NCBI GenBank assembly: GCA_947478725.1
Contig: CANJWZ010000015.1
Location: 1 to 64,000 of the forward strand
DNA: 64,000 nucleotides
Direction of reading: 5' to 3'
Source: Comamonadaceae bacterium
Lineage (GTDB): Bacteria; Pseudomonadota; Gammaproteobacteria; Burkholderiales; Burkholderiaceae_C
Shown here one piece after another: positions 12,035-21,457 of the stretch. The translations under genes and the position numbers were made by a program. Each line of letters begins with the position of its first letter. Positions within the stretch are counted from its first letter, which is position 1. A model generated the notes under the pieces. It saw nothing but the letters and a program-made list of their open reading frames with translations. It was not told where the DNA came from and made no database searches.

Positions 12035-12886
12035 TCAATGGTGGTCGTGGGCCTGACCCACATACACCAGCGTCAACATCATGAAAATAAAGGCCTGTAG
12101 CGCCACGATCAAAATGTGGAAGATCGCCCAGCCCGTACCGGCCAGAATGTGGCCGATGAAGAGAAATATGCCCGTTGCAGAGCCAAAACCAACCGCACCC
12201 ATCAGCGCAATCAGCATGAACAGCAATTCACCCGCATACATATTGCCAAAGAGTCGCAGGCCGTGAGAAACCGTCTTGGCAGCAAACTCAATCATTTGCA
12301 TCAGGAAGTTGACCGGGTACAAAAACCACTTGTCGCCAAACGGTGCCGAGAACAACTCGTGTATCCAGCCACCAAAACCCTTTATCTTGATGTTGTAAAA
12401 CAGACAGACCAACAGCACGCCGCATGACATGCCGAGCGTGGCAGACAAATCGGCAGTAGGCACCACACGGAAGTATTCGATGTTGTGGTCAATGCCGGTG
12501 TATTTGAAAATCGTATGGAACAAATCGACCGGCAAAAAGTCCATCGAATTCATCAAGAAGATCCAGACAAACACCGTCAGCGCCAGGGGGCCAACGACTT
12601 TGCGGGACTCCGCGTTTTTGACAATGCCCTTGGCTTGGCTGTCGACCATTTCAAGCAGCATTTCTACGGCTGCCTGCATGCGGCCAGGCACACCAGAGTG
12701 GATGCTTTTAGCCACGCGCCACATTAAAAACAAGCCAATCATGCCAAGGCTGACAGACCAGAAAATCGTGTCAAGATTGACAACACCAAAATCGATCAGC
12801 GTTGTCTGCTTTTTGTTTTGCAAATGCACCAAGTGATGACCAATGTAGTCACCAGCGGTTAAAGCAGTTCCAGAAGATGCACTCAT
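12035..12886 (-). CDS. atpB: ATP synthase Fo a subunit
   Basis: This is a 283-residue polytopic membrane protein. The essential Arg is in HGLRLFGNMYAGELL, and the following helix carries conserved polar residues of the proton half-channel. The N-terminal extension before the first helix (GDYIGHHLVHLQNKKQ) is the usual betaproteobacterial form. The protein ends in a His-rich tail (GQAHDHH). It lies 73 bases upstream of atpE. Confidence 0.97.
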   Translation of the reverse strand: MSASSGTALTAGDYIGHHLVHLQNKKQTTLIDFGVVNLDTIFWSVSLGMIGLFLMWRVAKSIHSGVPGRMQAAVEMLLEMVDSQAKGIVKNAESRKVVGPLALTVFVWIFLMNSMDFLPVDLFHTIFKYTGIDHNIEYFRVVPTADLSATLGMSCGVLLVCLFYNIKIKGFGGWIHELFSAPFGDKWFLYPVNFLMQMIEFAAKTVSHGLRLFGNMYAGELLFMLIALMGAVGFGSATGIFLFIGHILAGTGWAIFHILIVALQAFIFMMLTLVYVGQAHDHH

Positions 12887-12913
12887 CTCAAATCTCTTTA
12901 TTGGGCGACGCAG

Positions 12914-13420
12914 TTACGCGGCGCTTAGCTTGTTCGATTTGCGCCGCGCTCGGGCCTCAAGCCAAAGCACCAACCAAACCACCTTCATCGTCACCACCAG
13001 CCCCACCAACATGGCGGGCCAGCTCAAATCTGTGACCAGCCTCGGTGCGGCATACAGCATCGCCAACACCAAACCGATCTTCACCATTTCCCACAAAAAA
13101 AATCCAGTCACCGCGGTGGCCGGATTGATCGTAGACACCTTGCTCAACAAGCCCCGGGCAAACAATGCACCAGGAATAACCACCGCCATCGCTCCATACA
13201 TGACCGACCAACCCACAGCGGACTCGCCTGACACCCACCACGCTGCAAAAGCAGACAAAACGCCGCCTGCGGCTTGGCCCGCCAACACCATCCAGGGAGA
13301 AATCGCCGGATTTTGCTGTCTTAGCGCCTGCGCTTGTTCTCGGGTCAAGGGCTTGACGACATCATCATCAGCGGTTTGATCCCAAGCGTCGTTTGCGGTT
13401 AAGTTGTGGATTTTGCGCAT
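12914..13420 (-). CDS. atpI: ATP synthase-associated protein AtpI
   Basis: This 168-residue protein has about 40 charged N-terminal residues followed by four hydrophobic segments (LAGQAAGGVLSAFAAWWV, VMYGAMAVVIPGALFARG, a middle pair, and VTMKVVWLVLWLEARARR). Position at the head of the atp operon and topology identify it as subunit I, which helps c-ring assembly or ion supply and is poorly conserved in sequence. It shares a 176-base divergent gap with the CopD-like gene, which must contain the operon promoter. Confidence 0.85.
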   Translation of the reverse strand: MRKIHNLTANDAWDQTADDDVVKPLTREQAQALRQQNPAISPWMVLAGQAAGGVLSAFAAWWVSGESAVGWSVMYGAMAVVIPGALFARGLLSKVSTINPATAVTGFFLWEMVKIGLVLAMLYAAPRLVTDLSWPAMLVGLVVTMKVVWLVLWLEARARRKSNKLSAA

Positions 13421-13596
13421 CGCAGATTACAGGCGGGTTACAAAAAGTATTTTTTCCACAGCCTCTGATTATACGTAGAAACCCGGCATGTCAAAACAGT
13501 TTTAAATCCCTGACAGCTTTTGGGTGCATTTTCGGGCCCGGCAGCATGAAAAAAGGAGGGCCACAATCGTCACTTTACACACGGGCGACTCATCAT

Positions 13597-14067
13597 ATGT
13601 ACGACTACGCAAAACTGCTTCATCTCATTGCCGGCATTGTCTGGATGGGCGGCATGACGTTCATGCTGTTTGCTCTGCGGCCAGCGGCTATGGCCAGCAT
13701 GGAAGCGCAGCCTAGAGCCGTGCTGATGGGCCAGGTTTGGCAGCGCTTTTATGTCTGGGTTCTGGTGTCGGTGGTGGTGCTGTTTGGCACGGGCACGCAC
13801 CTGTACACCAGCACCTTTCGCGCAGCTCGGCTAGCCACGGGAAATGGCAGCGTGCCCCTGGGGTGGAACGTGATGCTGGTGCTCGGCGTCACGATGATGC
13901 TGGTGTTTGGCCACATCTTTTTTTCTGGTTTTAAAAAGTACAAGCGCGCCATCGCGGCGGAGCAATGGCCGCTGGCCGCCAAGGCGGGCGGCTTGATGCA
14001 CAAGATGACGTTGCTCAACTTTGCGCTGGGCTGGCTGGCGATCATTTCCGTACGCTTGCTGCGCTAA
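13597..14067 (+). CDS. CopD-family integral membrane protein
   Basis: This 156-residue protein starts MYDYAKLLHLIAGIVWMGGM. It has four predicted membrane helices, with a conserved-looking His in the first (LLHLIAGIVWMGG) and others later, the pattern of small CopD-related proteins. The exact role (copper handling or heme-linked) is unknown. An upstream in-frame ATG at 13546 would add MKKGGPQSS; an AGGAGGG lies between the two, too far from the chosen start, so the start is uncertain. It is divergent from the atp operon. Confidence 0.7.
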   Translation: MYDYAKLLHLIAGIVWMGGMTFMLFALRPAAMASMEAQPRAVLMGQVWQRFYVWVLVSVVVLFGTGTHLYTSTFRAARLATGNGSVPLGWNVMLVLGVTMMLVFGHIFFSGFKKYKRAIAAEQWPLAAKAGGLMHKMTLLNFALGWLAIISVRLLR

Positions 14068-14118
14068 CGGAGCGATAAACCTGTTTTCAGGCCGGTTTAA
14101 CGCACAAATCAAGCTTCA

Positions 14119-14160
14119 GATCAATGAATATCTGGGTTAGCAGCTATGTATTTTGCAGCG
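14119..14160 (+). repeat. Interspersed repeat, copy B
   Basis: It holds TCAATGAATAT, then GTTAGCAGCTATGTATTTTG and CAGCG. It overlaps the annotated start of the MBL-fold lipoprotein gene: the ATG in CAATGAATA is that gene's first codon. Confidence 0.5.
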
Positions 14161-15263
14161 CAAAAATGCTCGCCTCAATCGCACTTGGAGCGCTCATTTT
14201 GACCGGATGCAACAGCGTGAACCCCTACTTCAACCCCGCCAAGCCGCACCATACTGCCGAGGGCTTTCAAAACAACTACAACGCGAAAGTGACCAAGACG
14301 CTGGATGACTTTGCACGCTGGCAGTTTGAGCGCACGCGGGACGGCCTGCCCAAGCCGCCCCAAACGCCCACCGCCACCACCGCGCCCGACCTGGCGTTTA
14401 TTCAGGCCAACGCCAAAGCGCAAGGCATGCAGCCCGCCATGACCTGGGTGGGCCATGCCACCATGTTGGTGCAAGCCAGCGGCTTGAACGTATTGACCGA
14501 CCCGGTGTTTTCTGAGCGCGCCTCACCGGTGCAGTTTGCGGGCCCCAAACGCGCACAGCCGCCTGGCCTGGCGCTAGCCCAGCTGCCGCCGATTGATGTG
14601 GTGTTGATTTCGCATAACCACTACGACCACCTCGACAAAAACACGGTGGTTGAACTTTCCAGACAATCGCAAGGCGCAACGCTGTTCGTCGTGCCGCTAG
14701 GGGTGAAAAGCTGGTTTCTTGATGTCGGCATCAGCAACGTGAAAGAGCTGGACTGGTGGGAAAGTGTGGTCGTCAACGGGGTAGAGTTTCATTTCACTCC
14801 GGTGCAGCACTGGTCAGCCCGCGGTCTGGGCGACCGTAGCCAGACACTGTGGGGCGGCTGGGCCGTGTTTGGCACTGACATGCACTGGTATTTCAGCGGT
14901 GATACAGGCTACAGCCAGGATTTTGTGGACACCCAAAAGCGCTTTGCCAGCCGCCAGACACCCGCTCAAGGCGGCGGGTTTGACATCGCGCTGCTGGCCG
15001 TCGGTGCTTACGAGCCGCGCTGGTTCATGAAAGAGCAACACATCAACCCGGCCGAAGCCGTGCAAATTCACCAGGATCTCAAGGCTAAACGCAGCGTTGG
15101 CGTGCACTGGGGCACATTTGCCCTGACCGACGAACCGCTGGACCAACCGCCCAAAGACCTGGCCGCCGCGCGCCAGGCAGCTAACATCACCGACGATGAT
15201 TTCTTTTTAATGGCCATTGGCCAGACTCGGCGAATTGACACGCGATTCACCCCCCAACCCTGA
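14124..15263 (+). CDS. MBL-fold hydrolase lipoprotein (NAPE-PLD/UlaG-like)
   Basis: This 379-residue protein has the metallo-beta-lactamase metal motif HNHYDH in SHNHYDHLDKNTV, a later metal-binding H in FTPVQHW, and D/H ligands in YFSGDTGYS and GVHWGTF. The order matches the lactamase_B_2 family that includes NAPE-phospholipase D and UlaG. The N-terminus ends in a lipobox (LILTGC), so it is probably anchored in the outer or inner membrane facing the periplasm. The first 14 codons overlap a repeat; the ATG at 14166 (MLASIALGAL) is an alternative start. Substrate unknown. Confidence 0.85.
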   Translation: MNIWVSSYVFCSAKMLASIALGALILTGCNSVNPYFNPAKPHHTAEGFQNNYNAKVTKTLDDFARWQFERTRDGLPKPPQTPTATTAPDLAFIQANAKAQGMQPAMTWVGHATMLVQASGLNVLTDPVFSERASPVQFAGPKRAQPPGLALAQLPPIDVVLISHNHYDHLDKNTVVELSRQSQGATLFVVPLGVKSWFLDVGISNVKELDWWESVVVNGVEFHFTPVQHWSARGLGDRSQTLWGGWAVFGTDMHWYFSGDTGYSQDFVDTQKRFASRQTPAQGGGFDIALLAVGAYEPRWFMKEQHINPAEAVQIHQDLKAKRSVGVHWGTFALTDEPLDQPPKDLAAARQAANITDDDFFLMAIGQTRRIDTRFTPQP

Positions 15264-15282
15264 ACCCAACTTCAAATTCCTC

Positions 15283-16227
15283 ATGAACAACACCCTACCC
15301 GACACGCTTTGCTATCTCAATGGTGACTACACACCGCTCAAAGACGCCAAGATCAGCGTCATGGACCGGGGGTTCATCTTTGGCGATGGCGTGTATGAGG
15401 TTGTTCCCGCCTACGCGGGTCAGCTTTTCCGTTTTGCACACCACATGGCCCGGCTTGACCGCAGCTTGGCGGAGCTGCGCATACCCAACCCTTTGACGGC
15501 TTCTGGTTGGCGTGAGATTGCTATGCAATTGATAGCTTCTCGCGCACATGAAGTAAGCGCTACGGCGCCTAATGATGGCTCAAAAGAGCCCCAAAACGCC
15601 GCCCAGCCCGACCAGCTCATCTACATCCAGGTCAGCCGGGGCGTAGCCATGCGTGACCACGTCATGCCGCCCGGTTTGAAGCCCAGCGTGTTTGTGATGG
15701 TCAACGCCATGAAGCTGCCCAGCCCACAGCAACGCAGTGAAGGCGTGGCCTGCGTCACGGCCAACGACTTTCGCTGGGAGAAAGCCCACATCAAAAGCAC
15801 CAGCTTGCTGGGCGCGGTGTTTTCACGGCAGATCAGCGCTGACGAGGGTGCCTTGGAAACCGTCATGTTCAGAGGCGACTATTTGAGCGAAGCGGCCGCC
15901 AGCAATGTGTGGGTGGTCAAAGGCGGCAAAGTCATCGGTCCCTTGCGCGACAACTTGGTGCTCGAGGGCATTCGTTACGGCCTGTTTGAAGAGCTCTGCC
16001 GCGCCCAGGGTATTGCTTTTGAGCTGCGCCGGATCACGCGGGCCGAAGTGCTTGACGCTGACGAATTGCTGCTGTCGTCTGCCACGAAGGAGGTGCTGCC
16101 CGTCACCCTGCTGGACGGCAACAAGGTAGGCCACGGCTCAAACATCGGACGACCCGGCCCGGTGTACGCCAAACTGTATGCCGCCTACCAGGGGGCAAAG
16201 CAGCAATCACGGGAGCACGCCGCATGA
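15283..16227 (+). CDS. dat: D-amino acid aminotransferase (class IV, PLP-dependent)
   Basis: This 314-residue protein is of class IV fold. It starts MNNTLPDTLCYLNGDY; SVMDRGFIFGDGVYEVVP is the family's N-terminal signature. The PLP lysine is Lys171 in HIKSTSLLG, with DFRWEKAHIKS just before it. The cofactor-phosphate region is LSEAAASNVW. It converts D-alanine and 2-oxoglutarate to pyruvate and D-glutamate, which links to peptidoglycan supply. Residues about 79-108 are an extra stretch in which an interspersed repeat is translated in frame. The gene overlaps ybeD by four bases (ATGA). Confidence 0.9.
   Translation: MNNTLPDTLCYLNGDYTPLKDAKISVMDRGFIFGDGVYEVVPAYAGQLFRFAHHMARLDRSLAELRIPNPLTASGWREIAMQLIASRAHEVSATAPNDGSKEPQNAAQPDQLIYIQVSRGVAMRDHVMPPGLKPSVFVMVNAMKLPSPQQRSEGVACVTANDFRWEKAHIKSTSLLGAVFSRQISADEGALETVMFRGDYLSEAAASNVWVVKGGKVIGPLRDNLVLEGIRYGLFEELCRAQGIAFELRRITRAEVLDADELLLSSATKEVLPVTLLDGNKVGHGSNIGRPGPVYAKLYAAYQGAKQQSREHAA
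15517..15569 (-). repeat. Interspersed repeat, copy E (inside dat)
   Basis: On the minus strand it reads GCGCGAGAAGCTATCAATTG followed by CATAGC, the family core. It is translated in frame as residues about 79-96 of the aminotransferase. Confidence 0.65.
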
Positions 16228-16526
16228 GCACCCCAGACTTGCCTGACACCGTCCCGCAAGCTCCCAAGCAGGAATCCTTGATCGAGTACCCGTCCCAGTT
16301 CCCGATCAAGGTCATGGGCCTGAAGGTCGATGGCTTGGTCGCCGCCATCACCCATATCGCGCACCAGTTCGACCCCGCCTTTGACGCGTCCACCATCGAG
16401 CTGCGCGAAAGCAAGGGTGGCAAATACCTGGGCGTGACCGTGACCGTTACCGCCACCAGCCGTGAACAGTTAGACGAGCTGTACCGCACTTTGAGCACGC
16501 ACCCGATGGTGAAAGTGGTGCTCTAG
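16224..16526 (+). CDS. ybeD: YbeD/DUF493-family protein
   Basis: This 100-residue protein contains the small ACT-like DUF493 fold ([13 protein letters not shown], then a strand [19 protein letters not shown] and a C-terminal HPMVKVVL). Family members sit next to lipB in many Proteobacteria, as here, and are thought to be regulatory, but no activity is established. The start overlaps the dat stop (ATGA); the lipB start is two bases after its own stop, so the four genes are cotranscribed. Confidence 0.92.
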   Translation: MSTPDLPDTVPQAPKQESLIEYPSQFPIKVMGLKVDGLVAAITHIAHQFDPAFDASTIELRESKGGKYLGVTVTVTATSREQLDELYRTLSTHPMVKVVL

Positions 16527-16528
16527 CC

Positions 16529-17245
16529 ATGCAGGTTCGCCAGCTGGGTCTGGTCGAGTATTTGCCTACCTTTAAGGCCATGCAGGCCTTCACGGCCAAC
16601 AGATCCGCCACCAGAACCCCAACAACAGCCCCAATCACCCCTCAAATTGGCCTCCAGCCGAACGAAAACATAGGTGATCAGCTATGGATATGTGAGCATC
16701 CACCGGTCTACACGCAAGGGCTGGCGGGCAAGGTAGAACATGTTTTAAACCCTGGCAACATCCCCGTGGTGCCAACTGATCGGGGCGGGCAGGTGACTTT
16801 TCATGGGCCGGGGCAGGTGGTGGCTTACCCGCTGATGGACTTGAAGGCGGCAGGTTATTACGTCAAGGAATACGTTTACCGGGTCGAAGAGGCGGTGATT
16901 CGCACTTTGGCGCATTTTGGCGTGACCGGCCATCGGGTCACCTGTGCGCCAGGGATTTATGTGCGGCTGGACGACCCGTTCAGCCATGCGATTCGGGATA
17001 AAGCTGACACCTCGTTTGTCGGTCTGGGCAAAATCGCCGCCCTCGGCATCAAGGTCAGCCGCCACTGCACTTACCACGGCGTGGCGCTGAATGTGGCGAT
17101 GGACCTAGAACCGTTTTCGCGGATCAACCCTTGCGGCTATGCGGGCTTGCAAACCGTTGACCTTCGTACAATCGGTGTCTCAGTGGGCTGGCAAGAGGCC
17201 GCTGACATGTTCAGTCAAAAGCTTGTCCGCTACCTTGCACCGTAA
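16529..17245 (+). CDS. lipB: Octanoyl-[ACP]:protein N-octanoyltransferase
   Basis: This 238-residue enzyme transfers octanoate from acyl carrier protein to lipoyl domains, the first step of lipoate synthesis. Motifs are [12 protein letters not shown], the catalytic Lys in [21 protein letters not shown] and the catalytic Cys in NPCGYAGLQ. Residues about 24-50 ([15 protein letters not shown] and on) form an extra stretch between the N-terminal strand and [14 protein letters not shown]; it contains a translated interspersed repeat. lipA starts 12 bases downstream. Confidence 0.96.
   Translation: MQVRQLGLVEYLPTFKAMQAFTANRSATRTPTTAPITPQIGLQPNENIGDQLWICEHPPVYTQGLAGKVEHVLNPGNIPVVPTDRGGQVTFHGPGQVVAYPLMDLKAAGYYVKEYVYRVEEAVIRTLAHFGVTGHRVTCAPGIYVRLDDPFSHAIRDKADTSFVGLGKIAALGIKVSRHCTYHGVALNVAMDLEPFSRINPCGYAGLQTVDLRTIGVSVGWQEAADMFSQKLVRYLAP
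16642..16694 (+). repeat. Interspersed repeat, copy P (inside lipB)
   Basis: It contains AAATTGGCCTCCAGC, then ATCAGCTATGGATATG. The first block is a flank I recall from such repeats in Comamonadaceae genomes; the second is the AGCTAT core. It is translated in frame within the LipB insertion. Confidence 0.45.
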
Positions 17246-17257
17246 AGTCAACACACC

Positions 17258-18253
17258 ATGAGTACACAGGAAGTCGTCCGGGACGTTCAAAGCCAGCAAG
17301 ACTACAACCCGCTGGCCAAGCAAAAGGCGGCGGCCAAGCTGTCGCGCATTCCGGTCAAGGTCGAGCAAGCGCCGCTTTTAAAGAAACCTGCGTGGATCCG
17401 CGTCAAGGCGGGCTCGCCCAGCACGCGGTTTTACGAGATCAAGCAGATCCTGCGCGAGAACAAGCTCAACACGGTGTGTGAAGAAGCCAGTTGCCCCAAC
17501 ATCGGCGAATGCTTTGGCAAGGGCACCGCCACCTTCATGATCATGGGCGACAAGTGCACCCGGCGCTGCCCGTTCTGCGACGTCGGCCATGGCCGGCCAG
17601 ACCCGCTGGATGCGGACGAGCCGATGAATCTGGCCAAAACCATCGCGGCGCTCAAACTCAAGTACGTGGTGATCACCAGCGTGGACCGCGATGATTTGCG
17701 CGACGGCGGCAGCGGCCATTTTGTCGAATGCATTCAGAAGATCCGCGAGCTGTCACCCGTCACGACGATTGAAATTTTGGTACCCGACTTTCGGGGTCGC
17801 GACGACCGCGCGCTGGAGATTTTGAAAGCCGCGCCGCCCGATGTGATGAACCACAACCTGGAAACCACGGCCCGCCTGTACAAAGAAGCCCGCCCGGGCA
17901 GCGACTACCAGTTCTCATTGAACCTGCTCAAAAAGTTCAAAGGCCTGCACCCCAACGTACCGACCAAGAGCGGCATCATGGTTGGCCTGGGCGAGACCGA
18001 CGAGGAGATTTTGCAGGTCATGCGCGACATGCGTGCGCACAACATCGACATGCTGACGATTGGCCAGTATCTGGCACCGTCCATGTCGCACCTGCCGGTG
18101 CGGCGCTACGTTCACCCCGACACCTTCAAGATGTTTGAAGACCAGGCCTACAAAATGGGTTTTACCCATGCCGCTGTCGGCGCGATGGTGCGCAGCAGCT
18201 ACCACGCCGATGTGCAGGCGCATGCGGCTGGTGTGGGCACGGTTTCACCATGA
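17258..18253 (+). CDS. lipA: Lipoyl synthase
   Basis: This 331-residue radical SAM enzyme inserts two sulfurs into protein-bound octanoate. The auxiliary cluster motif is [12 protein letters not shown], and the radical SAM motif is [10 protein letters not shown]. The C-terminal Ser ligand lies in MVRSSYHAD. Length and motifs are standard. It forms an operon with dat, ybeD and lipB. Confidence 0.97.
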   Translation: MSTQEVVRDVQSQQDYNPLAKQKAAAKLSRIPVKVEQAPLLKKPAWIRVKAGSPSTRFYEIKQILRENKLNTVCEEASCPNIGECFGKGTATFMIMGDKCTRRCPFCDVGHGRPDPLDADEPMNLAKTIAALKLKYVVITSVDRDDLRDGGSGHFVECIQKIRELSPVTTIEILVPDFRGRDDRALEILKAAPPDVMNHNLETTARLYKEARPGSDYQFSLNLLKKFKGLHPNVPTKSGIMVGLGETDEEILQVMRDMRAHNIDMLTIGQYLAPSMSHLPVRRYVHPDTFKMFEDQAYKMGFTHAAVGAMVRSSYHADVQAHAAGVGTVSP

Positions 18254-18280
18254 CGCAGGTTTTGAATTGAAGAAGCACGC

Positions 18281-18341
18281 CACACGGGTATCCGTGTGCG
18301 ACGTGCCACACGCAGCGCAACGGTTGCGCTACCGACGCAGG
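18281..18341. terminator. Hairpin cluster between convergent lipA and MOSC genes
   Basis: Two near-perfect hairpins follow each other: CACACGG-GTAT-CCGTGTG at 18281-18298 and GCGCAAC-G-GTTGCGC at 18315-18329. A third inverted pair (CGCTA/TAGCG) surrounds 18330-18348. No T-run is present. A bidirectional termination role is inferred from the convergent setting. Confidence 0.4.
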
Positions 18342-18917
18342 CTAGCGTAGGTGCCTGGATCGCTTGGCCTGAAACAGCTGCGGGATACTGACGCGGCGAG
18401 GCCCCGGCAGCAACTCAAACGATTGCCCAGACTGGATGGTTCCCGGGGCTTCAACCGCCAGGTAAAAACCGCAAAAGCCGCTTTGCGCCATGAGCCTGCT
18501 GGCCTGGGAAAAGCCGATGACGGCGTTGAACTTGCCGCAAGGTTCGCGCGGCAGGGTGACTGTCAATTCACAATTTGGGAACCGCAACATGTCGCCCACC
18601 CAAACCTGTGTTTCCAGCAGCCCTGAAAGCGTCAGGTTTTCGCCCAGCGAGCCATGGGGCAGGCTGTCATCGAACGGGCTGACACCGGCGTCAAGCCTGG
18701 CGTTTTGCCAGAACGCATAATATTCTGACGGGTACGCATAAACGGCTTTTTCAAGCCCGCCATGCACCGACAAATCAGCCTGCTCGTCACCCATGAGCCC
18801 GAGCGGCATGACCACGGTGCTGGCCTGGGTGGATTGCTTGTTGAAAGCCGTCAGGATGCTGCGCTCGCCCATCCTGACCCGTCTGGCCGCACCCAGCTGA
18901 ACGCCGACAAGTTTCAA
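18342..18917 (-). CDS. MOSC-domain protein (YiiM-like)
   Basis: This 191-residue protein has the MOSC fold's hallmark segment GDEQADLSVHGGLEKAVYAYP, SLGENLTLSGL and the conserved Cys in LPREPCGKFN. MOSC proteins carry sulfur or bind the molybdenum cofactor; YiiM reduces N-hydroxylated compounds with Moco. No N-terminal MOSC beta-barrel or ferredoxin domain is present. The gene is monocistronic and convergent with lipA. Confidence 0.88.
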   Translation of the reverse strand: MKLVGVQLGAARRVRMGERSILTAFNKQSTQASTVVMPLGLMGDEQADLSVHGGLEKAVYAYPSEYYAFWQNARLDAGVSPFDDSLPHGSLGENLTLSGLLETQVWVGDMLRFPNCELTVTLPREPCGKFNAVIGFSQASRLMAQSGFCGFYLAVEAPGTIQSGQSFELLPGPRRVSIPQLFQAKRSRHLR

Positions 18918-19045
18918 AAGTCAGTCCAGCCCATCAGTTCCAGCCCATCGCTGCTACGGCCTACGAAAAGTACGAACCAAGAGGGTCCAATGTTGGTCTT
19001 TAAATGGGTCATGACTTAAGTGTGCTCCCAGAAACACCTGTTGGT

Positions 19046-19075
19046 TTGCGGCATCTGCGGCTGAGAAGGTAAAAT
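19046..19075 (+). promoter_or_regulatory. Candidate sigma-70 promoter for the small membrane protein
   Basis: TTGCGG and TAAAAT are separated by 18 bases, ending 41 bases before the ATG at 19117. This is a sequence match only. Confidence 0.35.
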
Positions 19076-19116
19076 GAAGGAAGCTTTTGCGAACACTTCA
19101 GATTTTAGGATTTTCA

Positions 19117-19275
19117 ATGACCCAGCCAACCAACCCTACAGCTTCAGTTTCTCATGACGCAGCGCAGCAGCCTGATGTGGTGGAATCCATTGCGCACGCG
19201 GCACCCCTGATTTTGCCCATCGTGGGTGGCGTGCTGATGTTCTTGCTGGCGTTTATTGCGGTTTTTATGGCCTGA
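19117..19275 (+). CDS. Small single-pass membrane protein, unknown
   Basis: This 52-residue protein starts MTQPTNPTASVSHDAAQQPD. The soluble N-terminal half is rich in Gln, Ser and Ala. The C-terminal 23 residues form one hydrophobic helix (LILPIVGGVLMFLLAFIAVF) and the chain ends right after it, as in tail-anchored proteins. A candidate promoter upstream and a clear terminator downstream make it an independent transcription unit, which supports a real gene. I do not recognise a family. Confidence 0.65.
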   Translation: MTQPTNPTASVSHDAAQQPDVVESIAHAAPLILPIVGGVLMFLLAFIAVFMA

Positions 19276-19299
19276 AAACATCCGCCATGACCACCCGGA

Positions 19300-19322
19300 A
19301 AGCCCGCGTCAGCGGGTTTTTT
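19300..19322 (+). terminator. Rho-independent terminator
   Basis: The stem CCCGC-GTCA-GCGGG is extended by A/G-T pairs and followed by six T. It ends the transcript of the 52-residue membrane protein, 25 bases after its stop. Confidence 0.85.
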
Positions 19323-19511
19323 AATGCCTGATCGTCTTGTGAATGCCGCGGATTTGGCGCATAACCTCATGCAAGTTTTGCATAGATTTAAGGGCTAACG
19401 GCCATGTAACCCAAAGGCTAACTCCTAAAATACCTTCAAGACAGTTTTGTGAAGCCCCCTAGAAGGTATTCGCAGGCCGTCAGTTTTGATTGTTAATTTT
19501 GGAGTTTCCTG

Positions 19512-21386
19512 ATGAACCATCCCGCGATGCAAGGGCTGACGTTGAACACGCCCAGCCATGTTAAAAATGCCAAATTGATGGCTTGGGTTGCCGACATGGC
19601 CGCCTTGTGCAAACCCGATGCCATTTACTGGTGCGATGGCAGCGATGCGGAATACCAGCGCCTGTGCCAGCAGCTGGTCGATGTCGGAACCTTTAAAAAA
19701 CTCAGCCCCACCAAACGCCCCAACAGCTACCTGGCTTGCAGTGACCCGACCGACGTGGCCCGGGTCGAAGACCGCACCTACATTTGCTCGGCCAAAAAAG
19801 AAGACGCTGGCCCGACCAACAACTGGACCGACCCGGTTGAGATGCGCGCCACCCTGCAGCCCCTGTTCGACGGCTGCATGCAAGGCCGCACCATGTATGT
19901 GGTGCCTTTCAGCATGGGCCCGCTGGGCTCGCCTATTGCGCACGTCGGCATTGAGCTGTCGGACAGCCCTTATGTGGCCGTCAACATGAAGATCATGACC
20001 CGCATGGGCAAGGCCGTGTACGACGTGCTCGGTGTCGAAGGCGAATTTGTGCCCTGCGTGCACACTGTGGGAGCACCGCTGGCCGCGGGCCAGCAGGACG
20101 TGACCTGGCCCTGCAACAAAACCAAATACATCGTGCACTACCCAGAGACGCGCGAGATCTGGTCCTATGGTTCTGGCTACGGCGGCAATGCGCTGCTGGG
20201 CAAAAAATGCTTTGCTTTGCGCATTGCGTCAAACATGGGCCGTGCGGCCTCAGAGGGACCGTCCGGTAACCCGGGCTGGCTGGCCGAGCACATGTTGATT
20301 TTGGGCGTGACCACACCGCAAGGCAAAAAATACCATGTGGCGGCGGCTTTCCCATCGGCCTGCGGCAAAACCAACTTTGCCATGCTGATCCCGCCCGCAG
20401 GCTTTGACGGCTGGAAAGTCACCACCATTGGCGACGACATTGCATGGATCAAACCCGCAGCAGATGGCAAGCTGTACGCCATCAACCCGGAAGCCGGTTA
20501 CTTTGGCGTAGCCCCTGGCACCAACACGCTGACCAACCCGAACTGCATGGCGAGCATTGAGCGCGACACGATTTTTACCAACGTCGCCCTGACCGACGAC
20601 GGCGATGTGTGGTGGGAAGGCATGGGCGATGCACCTGCCCACGCCATCGACTGGCAAGGCAAAGACTGGACGCCTGCCATTGCCAAAGAAACCGGAGCCA
20701 AAGCCGCGCACCCGAATGCCCGCTTCACCGTGGCCGCCATCAACAACCCGGCGCTTGATGACGCCTGGGACGACCCCAAAGGTGTGGCAATTGATGCTTT
20801 CATTTTTGGTGGCCGCCGCTCAACCACCGTACCGCTGGTGACCGAAGCGCGCAACTGGGTAGAAGGCGTGTACATGGCCGCCACCATGGGCAGCGAGACG
20901 ACCGCAGCGGCCACCGGTCAGGCTGGCGTGGTGCGCCGCGACCCGTTCGCCATGCTGCCTTTTACCGGCTACAACATGAGCGACTACTTTCAGCACTGGC
21001 TGGACATGGGCGAAAAGCTCGCCAAGACCGGTGCCACATTGCCCAAAATCTACACCACCAACTGGTTTCGCAAGGGCGACGACGGCAAGTTCGTCTGGCC
21101 TGGCTACGGCGAGAACATGCGTGTGCTGAAGTGGATGATCGACCGCATTGAAGGCGCTGGCCAAGGCACCGACAACGTGATGGGCGTGACCCCCGGCTTC
21201 AAAGACCTGACCTGGACCGGCCTGCCGTTCACGGCGCAGCAATTTGACACCGTGACCAGCATCGACAAAGCGGCATGGACGCAAGAGCTGAAACTGCACA
21301 CCGAACTGTTCGAACAACTGGCGCATCATTTGCCAAAAGCGCTGACAGACACCAAGGCTGCTATCGAAAAGCGCTTAGCGGCTTAA
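19512..21386 (+). CDS. pckG: Phosphoenolpyruvate carboxykinase (GTP)
   Basis: This 624-residue enzyme interconverts oxaloacetate and PEP with GTP, the first step of gluconeogenesis. The hallmark P-loop is in [13 protein letters not shown] with the reactive hyperactive Cys. Metal/kinase motifs GDDIAWIKP and [12 protein letters not shown] follow, and FGGRRS contains the substrate Arg. A GGAG lies upstream of the ATG. It is flanked by terminators on both sides, so it is monocistronic. It fits the acetate/fatty-acid style metabolism suggested by malate synthase G and acetoacetate-CoA ligase. Confidence 0.97.
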   Translation: MNHPAMQGLTLNTPSHVKNAKLMAWVADMAALCKPDAIYWCDGSDAEYQRLCQQLVDVGTFKKLSPTKRPNSYLACSDPTDVARVEDRTYICSAKKEDAGPTNNWTDPVEMRATLQPLFDGCMQGRTMYVVPFSMGPLGSPIAHVGIELSDSPYVAVNMKIMTRMGKAVYDVLGVEGEFVPCVHTVGAPLAAGQQDVTWPCNKTKYIVHYPETREIWSYGSGYGGNALLGKKCFALRIASNMGRAASEGPSGNPGWLAEHMLILGVTTPQGKKYHVAAAFPSACGKTNFAMLIPPAGFDGWKVTTIGDDIAWIKPAADGKLYAINPEAGYFGVAPGTNTLTNPNCMASIERDTIFTNVALTDDGDVWWEGMGDAPAHAIDWQGKDWTPAIAKETGAKAAHPNARFTVAAINNPALDDAWDDPKGVAIDAFIFGGRRSTTVPLVTEARNWVEGVYMAATMGSETTAAATGQAGVVRRDPFAMLPFTGYNMSDYFQHWLDMGEKLAKTGATLPKIYTTNWFRKGDDGKFVWPGYGENMRVLKWMIDRIEGAGQGTDNVMGVTPGFKDLTWTGLPFTAQQFDTVTSIDKAAWTQELKLHTELFEQLAHHLPKALTDTKAAIEKRLAA

Positions 21387-21403
21387 GCTTTCTCGCCCCT
21401 CAT

Positions 21404-21432
21404 AAAAAAACCGCGCCCAGGCGCGGTTTTTT
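21404..21432. terminator. Bidirectional Rho-independent terminator
   Basis: The stem CCGCGC-CCAG-GCGCGG is flanked by A6 on one side and T6 on the other. It sits between the convergent pckG and 21458-21949 genes and can serve both. Confidence 0.9.
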
Positions 21433-21457
21433 GTGGGCCGACGCTCTCTTTCAAGAC

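Noticed and set aside
12957..13241. 94-codon second frame inside atpI
   Set aside because: It is out of frame with the hydrophobic pattern expected for AtpI and has no independent support.
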